A stretch of DNA of 64,000 nucleotides from Methylobacterium radiotolerans JCM 2831 (GTDB taxonomy: Bacteria > Pseudomonadota > Alphaproteobacteria > Rhizobiales > Beijerinckiaceae). Within the stretch, counting starts at the first letter, position 1. Every line of letters begins with the position of its first letter. Under the pieces are notes generated by a model. It ran no database searches, was not told the DNA's origin, and was given only the letters and a program-made list of their open reading frames with translations. Positions 16,500 through 24,984 of this stretch are shown piece after piece. Where the stretch lies: NCBI RefSeq assembly GCF_000019725.1, contig NC_010505.1, positions 3,289,001 through 3,353,000 on the forward strand. The letters run 5' to 3'. Position numbers and translations under genes: made by a program.

Positions 16500-16847
16500 A
16501 TGTTCATCGCGATGAATCGCTTCAAGGTCGTTAAGGACGCGACGGCGGATTTCGAGGCCGTCTGGCTCGGGCGCGACAGCCACCTCGGCGAGATGCCCGG
16601 CTTCGTGGAGTTCCACCTGCTGCGCGGGCCCGAGCACGAGGATCACGTGCTGTACGCCTCCCACACGATCTGGCGATCGCGCGCGGATTTCGAGGCCTGG
16701 ACCCGGTCCGAGCAATTCCGCAAGGCGCACGGTCGCGTCCCGTCGACCAAGCCCCTGTATCTCGGCCACCCGCAATTCGAAGGTTTCGAGACGATCCAGA
16801 CGGTCGGCGGCTCCGCCGACGCCCGCCAGGACGCCGACGCCGTCTGA
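16500..16847 (+). CDS. Heme-degrading monooxygenase, HmuQ/IsdG-like
   Basis: A 115-aa ABM-fold (antibiotic biosynthesis monooxygenase) protein. The IsdG-type catalytic triad is visible at the expected places: Asn6 in FIAMNRF, Trp67 in DFEAWTRS and His77 in FRKAHGR. The MPGFVEFHLLRGPE strand is characteristic of rhizobial HmuQ. It would open the heme ring in the cytosol to release iron. ATG 16500 has a good AGGAG ribosome-binding site. It stands alone with its own likely promoter. No heme transporter genes are in the window, though the ExbB-ExbD-TonB locus at about 57 kb could energise heme uptake. A general ABM-domain protein is the alternative. Confidence 0.85.
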   Translation: MFIAMNRFKVVKDATADFEAVWLGRDSHLGEMPGFVEFHLLRGPEHEDHVLYASHTIWRSRADFEAWTRSEQFRKAHGRVPSTKPLYLGHPQFEGFETIQTVGGSADARQDADAV

Positions 16848-17183
16848 GCGAGACCGACCCCGGCCCTCCCGTGGCCGGGGTCGCACGCGGGCACCGACGC
16901 GGTTGAAACCGTGAGTTAAGAAACCCGCGTGAATTGAAATAGCTCCGGCGAAAATTGTTCCCTACCAAATCTGGCCCCTGCCGGATGCGCCGAACAGTCA
17001 CTCAGCATTAATCATGTATTGCAACGTCCGAAGGCTCGCCCTAGGTCGCAGCCTTCCTTCGTGACTGCGATCGTGAACCCGCGGGGCCCGCGGCTTGCTC
17101 CGTCACCGTCACCAGGCGGCGCTGAAACCTTTCGTGTCTCAGACTGGTACAGAGTCCGACTAAGACGGGACGTTGCGGGTCAG
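16848..17183. other. Intergenic region upstream of the sugar transferase
   Basis: These 336 bases hold no convincing gene. The middle part (about 16910-17020) is AT-richer than its surroundings and may carry the sugar-transferase promoter, but I could not fix -35 and -10 boxes. The reading frame of the sugar transferase stays open back to TTG 17019, without coding-like composition or a ribosome-binding site. Confidence 0.4.
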
Positions 17184-18689
17184 ATGTTTCACGATCGGCT
17201 TCCGGAGACGTTTCAGGCGCTGCCGACCTCGGCGGAGCGCCGCCGCAACGTGTGGTCGGCCCTGCTGCCGCGCCGCGGTCGTGCGCTGGCGCGCATCGCC
17301 CTCTCCGCGGGGCTCGCGGTCACCGACATGGCGGCGATCGTGGCGGTGACGCTGGGCCTCGAATGCGCCTACCACGCCATCGCGCAGGACAGCACGGTCT
17401 GGGCGGGTCTGGTCCGCGGCCTGCGGCTGTCGGCGCTGCTCGCCTTGGTGATCGTCGCCACGAACGTGCTCCGCGAGGAGTACAGCCTCGAGAACGTGAT
17501 GGCGCAGAAGCCCGGCATCCAGCGCGTGGCCTCCCTCTGGCTGATCGCCTGGGCCGCCGTGCTCGTCGTCAGCTTCATGACGAAGACGACCAACGATTAC
17601 TCGCGGCTCGTCTCGCTCGGGATCTTCGCCGCCGGCCTGCCGGTCCTGATCGGGGCGCGGGCCGCGGTGCGGCGGCTCGTGCGCGAGCGGCTGAGCGCCG
17701 GCTCGGCCACCGCCAGCCGGATCCACCTCGTGGGCTACGAGGAGGACATCGCGCGGTTCTACGCCGGCAAGGAGGTCGACCAGCTCGGCTCGCGGATCAT
17801 CGGGACGAGCTACCTGCGGCGGGTCGATCCCGGCGCGGACGCGGCCACGCGCCACGACCAGCTGCAGGAAGACCTCGACCTCGCCGTCTCCGTCGTCCGC
17901 TTCCTGCGGCCGGACGACGTCTTCGTCCTGGTGCCGTGGGCCGACACCGCGGAGGTCGAGCGCTGCATCGACGCGTTCCTGCGGGTGCCCTCGGCCCTGC
18001 ACCTGCGTCCCGGCGCGGTCCTCGACCGGTTCCCCGACCTGCAGGTCGCCCGAGTCGGCGGCGTCTCGGGGATCAACATCGGCCGCCGGCCGCTCAACGT
18101 GGGTGAGGTCATGCTCAAGCGCGCCCTCGACCTGACGGTGGCGACCATCGCCCTCGTGTCGCTGTCGCCGCTGCTCGCCGCGATCGCGGTGGCGATCAAG
18201 CTCGACAGCCCCGGCCCGGTCTTCTTCCGGCAGAAGCGCTACGGATTCAATCAGCAGCCGTTCGGCGTGTTCAAGTTCCGGTCGATGCGGGCGGACCCGA
18301 ACGCCGCCTTCCGGCAGGCGACCCGCAACGACAGCCGGATCACCCGGATCGGCGCCATCCTGCGGCGGACGAATCTCGACGAGCTGCCCCAGCTCATCAA
18401 CGTCCTGCGCGGGGAGATGTCGCTGGTCGGTCCGCGCCCGCACGCGCTGGCGCATGACCGCAGCTTCGAGCGCCGGATCGCCCTCTACGCCCGCCGACAC
18501 AACGTGAAGCCCGGCATCACCGGCTGGGCCCAGGTCAACGGCTACCGCGGCGAGACGCAGACCGACTTGGCCATGGAGCGGCGCGTCGCCTGCGACCTGC
18601 ACTACATCGACAACTGGTCGATCTGGTTCGACATCCAGATCATGATCCAGACGGTCGTCTCGCGCCGCGCCTACCAGAACGCCTTCTGA
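17184..18689 (+). CDS. Polyprenyl-phosphate sugar-1-phosphate transferase (exopolysaccharide initiation)
   Basis: A 501-aa membrane enzyme. About four hydrophobic helices occupy residues 35-160. A Rossmann-like CoA_binding_3 region follows, and the C-terminal bacterial sugar transferase domain begins near residue 312 (KRALDLTVATIALVSLSPLL). Its signature motifs are PVFFRQKRYG, FKFRSM, RTNLDELPQL and SLVGPRPH. It transfers a sugar phosphate, often glucose or galactose, from UDP-sugar to undecaprenyl phosphate to start exopolysaccharide repeat synthesis. uppP, about 5 kb downstream, replenishes the same lipid carrier. ATG 17184 is the first ATG of the conserved protein; the open frame extends upstream to TTG 17019. 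No other polysaccharide genes adjoin it. Confidence 0.87.
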   Translation: MFHDRLPETFQALPTSAERRRNVWSALLPRRGRALARIALSAGLAVTDMAAIVAVTLGLECAYHAIAQDSTVWAGLVRGLRLSALLALVIVATNVLREEYSLENVMAQKPGIQRVASLWLIAWAAVLVVSFMTKTTNDYSRLVSLGIFAAGLPVLIGARAAVRRLVRERLSAGSATASRIHLVGYEEDIARFYAGKEVDQLGSRIIGTSYLRRVDPGADAATRHDQLQEDLDLAVSVVRFLRPDDVFVLVPWADTAEVERCIDAFLRVPSALHLRPGAVLDRFPDLQVARVGGVSGINIGRRPLNVGEVMLKRALDLTVATIALVSLSPLLAAIAVAIKLDSPGPVFFRQKRYGFNQQPFGVFKFRSMRADPNAAFRQATRNDSRITRIGAILRRTNLDELPQLINVLRGEMSLVGPRPHALAHDRSFERRIALYARRHNVKPGITGWAQVNGYRGETQTDLAMERRVACDLHYIDNWSIWFDIQIMIQTVVSRRAYQNAF

Positions 18690-18765
18690 CCGGCAGCCGA
18701 CGATCGTCCGGCGCGCCGGTGTACACGGCGCGGCCGGCCGGGCCTCGCAGCCCGGGCGGTGCGCC

Positions 18766-19251
18766 TCAGAGGGCCTGCTTCCGCTCCCGGCAGGCGCCGC
18801 AATCGCCCTCGACCTCCAAGATGCTGTGGCTCGGCGTGAACCCGGCCCGCTCGAGCGTGCGCCCGAGACTGCCCTCGACCTCCTCCGACGAGGCCTCGTC
18901 GACGCCCCCGCAGATGCGGCAGATCAGGAAGATGACGCCCTCACCGGGCGCGTGGCCGTGCGCGCACGGGATGAAGGCGTTGCGGCTCGCGATCCGATGG
19001 ACCAGCCCCTGCTCCATGAGGAAGTCGAGGGCGCGGTAGACCGAGACCGGCGCAACGCGCTTGCCCGGCGCGCTCAGTCGCTCGGCGATGTCGTAGGCGC
19101 CCTGAGCCTTCCCGGCCTCGGCCACGGCCTCCAGCACCTCCCGGCGCAGGGGCGTGAACTGAAGACCGCGCTCGCGACACAGGGCCTCGGCCCGCGCGAG
19201 CATGTCACCGGTGCCGGCGTGGCACGCGTCGTGACCCTCGTGACGGTGCAT
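18766..19251 (-). CDS. zur: Zinc uptake regulator Zur (Fur family)
   Basis: A 161-aa Fur-family repressor. The winged-helix part has FTPLRREVLEAVAEAG and SVYRALDFLMEQGLVHRI. The metal sites include HGH motifs, the structural zinc pair CRICG and a C-terminal CGAC. The His-rich N-terminus (HRHEGHDACH) is also notable. ATG 19251 has GGAG 6 bases upstream. It is divergent from the zinc ABC transporter genes, with a Zur-box-like palindrome between. That context separates it from Fur, Mur or Irr. With zinc bound it should repress znuC-znuB and possibly itself. Confidence 0.92.
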   Translation of the reverse strand: MHRHEGHDACHAGTGDMLARAEALCRERGLQFTPLRREVLEAVAEAGKAQGAYDIAERLSAPGKRVAPVSVYRALDFLMEQGLVHRIASRNAFIPCAHGHAPGEGVIFLICRICGGVDEASSEEVEGSLGRTLERAGFTPSHSILEVEGDCGACRERKQAL

Positions 19252-19276
19252 GATTGCTCCAGACGTGATCCGCAGG

Positions 19277-19306
19277 TTGTCCCACGGGTTTGTTACAGTG
19301 TATCAC
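19277..19306 (+). promoter_or_regulatory. Candidate znu promoter with overlapping Zur box
   Basis: TGTTACAGTGTATCA at 19291-19305 is a near-perfect palindrome (7-base arms around a central G, one mismatched pair). It lies between zur and the zinc transporter genes. It covers the end of the spacer and the -10 box (TATCAC, 19301-19306) of a promoter whose -35 is TTGTCC (19277-19282, spacer 18). Binding by Zur would block RNA polymerase. The palindrome differs in detail from published rhizobial Zur boxes, as far as I recall them. Confidence 0.6.
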
Positions 19307-19375
19307 CGCCGCCCAGCACCGCACCAGTAGCCCCGCGCGGTGCCCGCGCCGGCGTGAGCGCGCGACGAGGACTCC

Positions 19376-19510
19376 GTGCCGACCATTCCCAGCCCGAGAC
19401 ACGCGGCGCGGCGATCGCTGTTCCAGAGCGGGATCGGCCTGCGGCTGGCGCTCGCCGCGCTGCTCTCCGCGCTGGTCTGGCTGACCATCGCCTGGGCGCT
19501 CGCCACATGA
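19376..19510 (+). CDS. Putative 44-aa single-span membrane peptide heading the znu operon
   Basis: GTG 19376 opens a 44-codon frame that ends in the znuC start (ATGA, 19507-19510). A GAGGA motif lies 5 bases before the start. The peptide has a basic N-terminal half (residues 8-13 include His, Arg, Arg) and one hydrophobic helix at about residues 22-43 (LALAALLSALVWLTIAWAL), so it would sit in the inner membrane with its basic end inside. The ribosome-binding site, the overlap and the membrane topology argue that it is translated and coupled to znuC. A function in assembling or tuning the zinc transporter is conjecture. It might also be only a leader that couples translation. Confidence 0.5.
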   Translation: MPTIPSPRHAARRSLFQSGIGLRLALAALLSALVWLTIAWALAT

Positions 19511-20307
19511 GCGGCCCGATACCGGATCCGATCCGCCTCGTCGGTCTCACCCTCGGTTACGACCGGCATCCCGCGGTCCACCACCTCGACGGATCCGTGC
19601 GGGCCGGTGATTTGCTCGCCCTCGTCGGGCCGAACGGGGCCGGCAAGTCGACGCTCCTCAAGGGCATGGCCGGCGAGATCCGCTGCCTGGACGGCCGCAT
19701 CGAGCGCGCGGGCGCCCTCGCCTACATGCCGCAGGTCGACGAGATCGACCGGAGCTTCCCGCTCACGGTGATGGATCTCGCCGGCATGGGCCTCTGGCGC
19801 CGCGCGGGGGCGTGGCGCAGCCTCACCCGGAGTCGCCCGGCCATTCAGGCGGCGCTGGCCACGGTCGGCCTCGACGGCTTCGCGGCGCGGCCGATCGGCA
19901 CCCTGTCGGGCGGGCAGTTCCGGCGCGCGCTGTTCGCCCGGCTGATCCTGCAGGACTGCCCGGTCGTGCTCCTCGACGAGCCGTTCACCGGCATCGACAC
20001 GCGGACGGTGGACGACCTCCTGGCGCTCATCCGCGCGTGGCATTCCGAGGGGCGGACCGTGGTCGCCGCCCTCCACGACCTCCAGCAGGTCCGCGCGCAT
20101 TTCCCGACGACGCTGCTCCTCGCCCGCGAGCCCGTGGCCTGGGGGCCGACCGCGCGGGTCCTGACGGCCGAGAATCTCGCCCGCGCGCGCAACCTGTCCG
20201 AGGCCTGGGACGAGGGCGCGGCGATCTGCGCCGGCCCGCGGGCGGTCGCGGCCCCGGCGCACGCGCACGGCAGCGCGAACCATCATCACCACGAGGATGC
20301 CGCGTGA
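19507..20307 (+). CDS. znuC: Zinc ABC transporter ATP-binding protein ZnuC
   Basis: A 266-aa ABC ATPase. It shows the Walker A GPNGAGKST at about residues 40-48, the signature LSGGQFRRALFAR near 134, the Walker B VVLLDEPF near 157 and the H-loop ALHDLQQV. The C-terminus is histidine-rich (AHAHGSANHHHHEDAA), which suggests metal binding and supports zinc as substrate. It energises ZnuB at the inner membrane. The start overlaps the small upstream frame, and the stop overlaps znuB as GTGA. No periplasmic ZnuA gene lies in the window. Confidence 0.93.
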   Translation: MSGPIPDPIRLVGLTLGYDRHPAVHHLDGSVRAGDLLALVGPNGAGKSTLLKGMAGEIRCLDGRIERAGALAYMPQVDEIDRSFPLTVMDLAGMGLWRRAGAWRSLTRSRPAIQAALATVGLDGFAARPIGTLSGGQFRRALFARLILQDCPVVLLDEPFTGIDTRTVDDLLALIRAWHSEGRTVVAALHDLQQVRAHFPTTLLLAREPVAWGPTARVLTAENLARARNLSEAWDEGAAICAGPRAVAAPAHAHGSANHHHHEDAA

Positions 20308-21179
20308 TCGATCCGCTCGGATCCCTGTTCGCGCCGTTCGTGGAGTTCGGCTTCATGCGTCGGGCCCTGGCGGGCTGTCTCGCGCTGTCGGTGTCGGCGC
20401 CGCCCATCGGCGTGTTCCTGACGCTGCGCCGCATGAGCCTGATGAGCGACGCCATGAGCCACGCGATCCTGCCCGGGGCCGCTATCGGCTTCCTGGTCGC
20501 CGGCCTGTCCCTTCCGGCGATGACGCTGGGCGGCCTCGTCGCCGGGCTCGCGGTCGCCCTGCTCGCCGGCGCCGTCACTCGGGCGACGGTCGTGCGGGAG
20601 GACGCCAACCTCGCGGCCTTCTACCTCATTTCCCTGGCGGCCGGCGTGCTCCTGGTCTCCCTGCGCGGCTCGCAGATCGACCTCATGCACTTCCTGTTCG
20701 GCTCGGTCCTGGCGCTGGACGACGCCGCCCTCTGGCTGCTCGGCGGCATCAGCACGCTGACCCTGCTGGCCCTCGCCCTGATCTACCGACCGCTCGTGAT
20801 GGAATGCGTCGACCCGCTGTTCCTGCGGAGCGTCAGCCGCAGCGGCGGCCCGGTCCACCTCGCCTTTCTGGCGCTGGTGGTGGTCAACCTCGTGGGCGGC
20901 TTCCAGGCTCTCGGCACGCTGCTGGCCGTGGGGCTTATGCTGCTGCCGGCGGTGGCGGCCCGGTTCTGGGCGCGCGACCTGGCCGGGCTGATCCCGGTCT
21001 CGATGCTGATCGCCGCCCTGGCCAGCGTGTCGGGGCTCAGCCTGTCGTACCGGTACGACGTGCCGAGCGGGCCGGCCATCGTGCTGGCGGCCGGCGCGCT
21101 CTACGTGGCCTCGATGATGGTCGGCCCCCGCGACGGCCTGCTCCGCCGCCTCGTCCGGCCGCGCCACCTCGAAGCCTGA
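20304..21179 (+). CDS. znuB: Zinc ABC transporter permease ZnuB
   Basis: A 291-aa ABC-3 family permease with about seven to eight membrane helices. Conserved features include SLMSDAMSHAILPGAAIGFL near residue 50 and the NLVGGFQALGTLLAVGLMLLP region near 195-215. It forms the channel of the zinc importer with ZnuC. The start is GTG 20304 in the znuC stop. Its stop abuts, tail to tail, the stop of the next gene on the other strand (TGATCA) with no space for a separate terminator. Confidence 0.92.
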   Translation: MIDPLGSLFAPFVEFGFMRRALAGCLALSVSAPPIGVFLTLRRMSLMSDAMSHAILPGAAIGFLVAGLSLPAMTLGGLVAGLAVALLAGAVTRATVVREDANLAAFYLISLAAGVLLVSLRGSQIDLMHFLFGSVLALDDAALWLLGGISTLTLLALALIYRPLVMECVDPLFLRSVSRSGGPVHLAFLALVVVNLVGGFQALGTLLAVGLMLLPAVAARFWARDLAGLIPVSMLIAALASVSGLSLSYRYDVPSGPAIVLAAGALYVASMMVGPRDGLLRRLVRPRHLEA

Positions 21180-22043
21180 TCAGGGCTGGTCCTTGAGGGC
21201 GGCGAGACCCTCGCGGTAGGTCGGGTAGGCGAGCGCGACGCCGAGCTCGTCGCGGATCAGCCGGTTCCGGACGCGCTTGTTCTCGCCGTAGAAGCTGCGC
21301 GCCATCGGCGACAGGTCGGCGGTCTCGAAATCGATCGCGGGCGGGAGCGGCAGGCCGGTGAGGGCCGCGGCGTGCTCGGTCACGGTCTGGGGCGCGGCCG
21401 GCTCGTCGTCGGTGACGTTGTAGATCGCTCCCGGTCGCGGCCGGTCGATCGAGGCGAGCAGCGTCGTGGCGATGTCGTCGACGTGGATGCGGTTGAAGAC
21501 CTGCCCGGCCTTCACGATGCGCTGCGAGCGACCCTCGCGCAGCTTCACGATCGGGTTGCGCCCGGGTCCGTAGATGCCCGAGAGCCGGAAGATCTGGACG
21601 GCCTTGCCGGTCGCGGCGCCGAGCGCCAGCCACGCCGTCTCAGCGTCGAGGCGCACCTTGGACCGGGCGCTGCGCGGGGTCGCCGGCGTGGCCTCGTCGG
21701 TCCAGGCGCCGCCCTGGTCGCCGTAGACGCCGATGGTCGACAGGTACCCGATCCAGCGGATCCGGCTCGCCGCGACGGCGTCGGCGTAGCGGGCGAGCAC
21801 CGGGTCGCCGGCCTCGCCGGGGGGCGCCGAGACCAGGAGCACGTCCGTGTCGGCGAGGTCCGCGGCGATCCGGGGATCGTCGGCCTCCGGCCCGAAGGCG
21901 CGCATGGCGAAGGACGTCTCCGCCGCGATGCGGTCGGCGGCCGCGGGGTCGGTGACGGTCGCGCGGACGGTCTCGAAGCGCGCCCGTGCCCGCGCGGCGA
22001 AGTGGCGGCCCGTGAAACCGAGCCCGAAGACGAAGAGATTCAT
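21180..22043 (-). CDS. NAD-dependent epimerase/dehydratase-like SDR protein
   Basis: A 287-aa extended SDR protein. FVFGLGFTGRHFA at residues 3-15 is a variant nucleotide-binding motif. LSTIGVYGD resembles the catalytic Ser/Tyr region, GIYGPGRNP is typical of NAD-epimerases, and FNRIHVDDIA is present near residue 190. The substrate is not known; close relatives are annotated as YeeZ-like or NAD(P)-binding proteins. ATG 22043 overlaps the end of queG (ATGA), making it the third gene of a GST-queG-SDR unit. A sugar epimerase role is possible, but no sugar-nucleotide genes are adjacent. Confidence 0.75.
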   Translation of the reverse strand: MNLFVFGLGFTGRHFAARARARFETVRATVTDPAAADRIAAETSFAMRAFGPEADDPRIAADLADTDVLLVSAPPGEAGDPVLARYADAVAASRIRWIGYLSTIGVYGDQGGAWTDEATPATPRSARSKVRLDAETAWLALGAATGKAVQIFRLSGIYGPGRNPIVKLREGRSQRIVKAGQVFNRIHVDDIATTLLASIDRPRPGAIYNVTDDEPAAPQTVTEHAAALTGLPLPPAIDFETADLSPMARSFYGENKRVRNRLIRDELGVALAYPTYREGLAALKDQP

Positions 22044-23218
22044 GCGGCGGATGTCTCGTCCGTCCGCGATCCCGTCAAGCCGGTCGCGGCCCGCCACTCG
22101 TCGCGCACGTGGGCGTCCGTCTCGCGCTCGCCCTGCTGCCGACGGAGCGCGCGCACGGTCTCCGGCTCCAGCAGCCGGCCGCAGGCCCAGACCGCCATGC
22201 CGCGCACCAGCGGGGACGGGTCGCGCAGCCGCGCGACGGCCGCCTCCGCCAGCGACGGGTCACCCGAATTGCCGATCGCGATCATGACGTTGCGCAGGAA
22301 GCGGTCGCGCCCCGTACGCTTCACCGGCGTGCCGGCGAAGAAGGCGCGGAACGCCGCGTCGTCGAGGCCCGCGAGATCCGCGAGCGAGGGGGCCGCCAAC
22401 TCCGCGCGCGCGGCGAGCCGGCTCTCCGCCGCGGTGCGGGCGAACTTGTTCCAGGGGCAGACGGCCAGGCAATCGTCGCAGCCGAAGACCCGATTGCCGA
22501 TCGCCGCCCGGAACGCCGCCGGGATCGGCCCGGCATGCTCGATCGTGAGGTACGAGATGCAGCGGCGGGCATCGAGCCGGTAGGGCGCCGGGAAGGCGTC
22601 GGTGGGGCAGACGTCCAGGCAGGCGCGGCAGGAACCGCAATGGTCGCGCTCCGGCGCATCGGGCTCGAACTCCGCGCTCGTGTAGATCGCGCCGAGGAGC
22701 AGCCAGTTGCCGTGCCCGCGGGAGATCAGCACCGTGTGCTTGCCTTGCCAGCCGAGGCCGGCCGCCTCCGCGAGGGTCTTCTCCATGACGGGGGCGGTGT
22801 CGCAGAACACCTTCACCCGCACGTCGCCCTTGGCCGACAGGTACCCGCCCAACTCTTTCAGGCGCCCCTTCAAAACCTCGTGATAATCCCGCCGCTGCGC
22901 GTAGGCGGCGACGGCACCGCGGTCGCGGCGTCCCACGAGGTCGAGGGGATCGTGCTCCGGCCGGTAGCTCATCGCCAGGACCAGGATGCTGCGCACCCCC
23001 GGCCAGAGCGCGATCGGGCTGGCGCGCTGGTCCGCCCGCTCCGCCATCCAGTCCATGGTGCCCTGCGCGCCCTCGGCGAGCCAGGCGGACAGGCGGCCCG
23101 GCAGGTCGGGGAGCCGGTCGGGACGTGTCACGCGCAGGCCGCAGAACCCGAGCGTCCGGGCCCGGGCCTCGACGAGGCGGCGCAGGTCGCCGCCGTGATA
23201 GGTCCGTCGCGCGTTCAG
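22040..23218 (-). CDS. queG: Epoxyqueuosine reductase QueG, apparent CTG start
   Basis: A 392-aa iron-sulfur protein that reduces epoxyqueuosine to queuosine in tRNA, using cobalamin. Two 4Fe-4S clusters are visible as CGSCRACLDVCP and CDDCLAVCPWNKF. The N-terminal domain has RSILVLAMSYRP, and a HEAT-like C-terminal extension carries ALRRQQGER. The homologous N-terminus (LRRLVEARARTLGFCGLRV) lies ahead of any ATG, GTG or TTG. The first usable codon is CTG 23218, which overlaps the GST stop as CTGA. GTG 23131 would remove the first helix. I therefore infer a coupled CTG start. The window's B12 genes supply its cofactor. Confidence 0.85.
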   Translation of the reverse strand: MNARRTYHGGDLRRLVEARARTLGFCGLRVTRPDRLPDLPGRLSAWLAEGAQGTMDWMAERADQRASPIALWPGVRSILVLAMSYRPEHDPLDLVGRRDRGAVAAYAQRRDYHEVLKGRLKELGGYLSAKGDVRVKVFCDTAPVMEKTLAEAAGLGWQGKHTVLISRGHGNWLLLGAIYTSAEFEPDAPERDHCGSCRACLDVCPTDAFPAPYRLDARRCISYLTIEHAGPIPAAFRAAIGNRVFGCDDCLAVCPWNKFARTAAESRLAARAELAAPSLADLAGLDDAAFRAFFAGTPVKRTGRDRFLRNVMIAIGNSGDPSLAEAAVARLRDPSPLVRGMAVWACGRLLEPETVRALRRQQGERETDAHVRDEWRAATGLTGSRTDETSAA

Positions 23219-23907
23219 AAATCCAGATCCGCGTAGTGGGCGGCCGGCGCCATGCCGGGCACACGGTCGGCGAGCAGGGCGCGGAACGAGGGCCGCGACT
23301 TGACCCGGGCGTACCAGTTCCGCGCCATCTCGTCCTCGTCCCAGGGCACGTCGCCCAGGTAGTCGACGCAGGAGAGATGGGCGGCCGCCGCGAGATCCGC
23401 ATAGGTCAGGTTGTCGCCGGCGATCCAGCGCCGCCGCGCGATCAGGTAGCCGATGTATTTGAGGTGGTAGCGCACGTTGGAGCGCGCCGCGCGGATCGCG
23501 TTCATGTCGGGCGGGCCGCCGCCCTCGTTGGCCGACATGAAGCGCTTCGAGATCTTCTCGTTCACGAGGTAGGCGGTCACCTCGGACTCGAACTTCACCA
23601 GGAACCAGTCGAGCAGCCGCCGGACCTCGACGCGCTCGACCGTGTCCTCCGGCAGCATCCGCCGGCCGGAGAGGCCGAGGCCGCGGGTCTCGTCGAGGTA
23701 CTCGGCGATGACGCCCGCACCGGGGACCACGAGCCCGTTCTGCTCCAGCAGCACGGGCGTGACGCCCGCCGGGTTGATCAGCAGGAAGTCGTCGCGCCGT
23801 TCCCAGGGCCGTTCTTCGAACAGCGTCGGCTCCATGCCCATCTCGGCGAGCACGAGACGGATGAACCGGGAATTCGCGCAGAAGGGGAAATGGTAGAGGG
23901 TCGCCAT
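23215..23907 (-). CDS. Glutathione S-transferase family protein
   Basis: A 230-aa protein with a thioredoxin-fold N-terminal domain (ATLYHFPFCANSRFIRLVL) and the conserved cis-proline loop NPAGVTPVLL with the following E-x-I-x-x-YLDE region at about residue 65. An all-helical C-terminal domain follows. The CxxS-like position reads FCANS, which suits a beta- or omega-type or GrxB-like member. The substrate is unknown. It is the first gene of a three-gene minus-strand operon ending in queG and the SDR gene, with its stop overlapping queG. ATG 23907 opens the family-typical N-terminus. Confidence 0.85.
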   Translation of the reverse strand: MATLYHFPFCANSRFIRLVLAEMGMEPTLFEERPWERRDDFLLINPAGVTPVLLEQNGLVVPGAGVIAEYLDETRGLGLSGRRMLPEDTVERVEVRRLLDWFLVKFESEVTAYLVNEKISKRFMSANEGGGPPDMNAIRAARSNVRYHLKYIGYLIARRRWIAGDNLTYADLAAAAHLSCVDYLGDVPWDEDEMARNWYARVKSRPSFRALLADRVPGMAPAAHYADLDF

Positions 23908-24161
23908 CGAGGCCGTGCGGGACGTTCGGTCTGCCAGCGCGGCCGGTCCCGCGCTCGTCGTGGGTCCTGATGCGCAGGTCTTCGGCGCGCAGGACTTCGG
24001 ACCGAGCGTTATTGCCCGACCGTTGCCGAGCCCTTAACACGCGCGGCCCGGCCCGGTAACTGCCCGTCAACCCTGATCGGCGAAGCCTCGGGTACAACCA
24101 TTTCGCGTGGCAGGCGGCGGCCCGACGGGGGCTGCCGCGCGCGCGGCATCAAGGCGTCGCG

Positions 24162-24965
24162 ATGGATCCCGCAAGCATCGGCAAGGCAGTGCTGCTCGCC
24201 CTGGTGGAGGGGGCGACCGAGTTCATCCCGGTCTCCTCCACCGGCCACCAGCTGCTGGTGGGGCACTTCATCGGCTTCCACTCGCCCAACAACACCTTCG
24301 AGGTGCTGATCCAGCTCGGCGCCATCCTGGCGATCCTGCTGGTGTATTTCCGCCGCCTCCTCGGGATCGCCACCGCCCTCCCGTCCGATCCGAAGGCCCG
24401 TCGCTTCGTGCTCGGCATCCTGGTGGCGTTCCTGCCGGCGGCGATCATCGGCGGTCTCTTCTCGAAGCTGATCAAGGCCTACCTGTTCAACCCGTGGATC
24501 GTCTGCGCGACCCTCGTGGCCGGCGGCCTGGTTCTCCTCGTCATCGACGACACCGACCTCGAGGTGAAGAAGACCGACGTCTACGACTTCACGCTGCCGA
24601 TGGACCTGAAGATCGGCATCTTCCAGTGCCTGGCGATGATCCCCGGCGTCTCGCGCTCGGGCGCCACGATCGTGGGCGCGATGCTGATGGGCGCCGACAA
24701 GCGCTCGGCTACCGAGTTCTCGTTCTACCTCGCGATGCCGACCATGGCGGGCGCCTTCGCCAAGGACCTGCTCGACAACTACAAGTACCTTTCGGGCAAC
24801 GATGTCGGCCTGATCGTGATCGGCTTCATCGTGTCGTTCGTCTCGGCGCTGTTCGTGGTGCGGTTTCTCCTCGACTACGTCTCCCGCCACGGCTTCTGGC
24901 TGTTCGCGTGGTGGCGGATCATCGTCGGCGCCCTCGGCTTCGCCGGCCTGATCATCCTCGGCTGA
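24162..24965 (+). CDS. uppP: Undecaprenyl-diphosphate phosphatase UppP (BacA)
   Basis: A 267-aa polytopic membrane protein, the usual length of the family. The catalytic motifs [14 protein letters not shown] at about residues 17-30 and [10 protein letters not shown] at about 163-172 are intact. It dephosphorylates undecaprenyl pyrophosphate to recycle the lipid carrier for peptidoglycan and exopolysaccharide, and overproduction gives bacitracin resistance. ATG 24162 has AAGG 7-10 bases upstream. The 254-base region between it and the divergent GST gene has no clear promoter that I can name. Confidence 0.95.
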   Translation: MDPASIGKAVLLALVEGATEFIPVSSTGHQLLVGHFIGFHSPNNTFEVLIQLGAILAILLVYFRRLLGIATALPSDPKARRFVLGILVAFLPAAIIGGLFSKLIKAYLFNPWIVCATLVAGGLVLLVIDDTDLEVKKTDVYDFTLPMDLKIGIFQCLAMIPGVSRSGATIVGAMLMGADKRSATEFSFYLAMPTMAGAFAKDLLDNYKYLSGNDVGLIVIGFIVSFVSALFVVRFLLDYVSRHGFWLFAWWRIIVGALGFAGLIILG

Positions 24966-24969
24966 CGCG

Positions 24970-24984
24970 GGGGCGCCGCGCCCC
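24970..24984 (+). terminator. Short GC hairpin after uppP
   Basis: GGGGCG-CCG-CGCCCC forms a 6-bp stem a few bases after the uppP stop, followed by TGTACA rather than a T-run. It is a weak terminator candidate. Confidence 0.3.

Noticed and set aside
17019..17183. N-terminal extension of the sugar transferase to TTG 17019
   Set aside because: The extra 55 residues are low-complexity Arg/Pro/Ser-rich, have no ribosome-binding site and precede the normal family start at ATG 17184.
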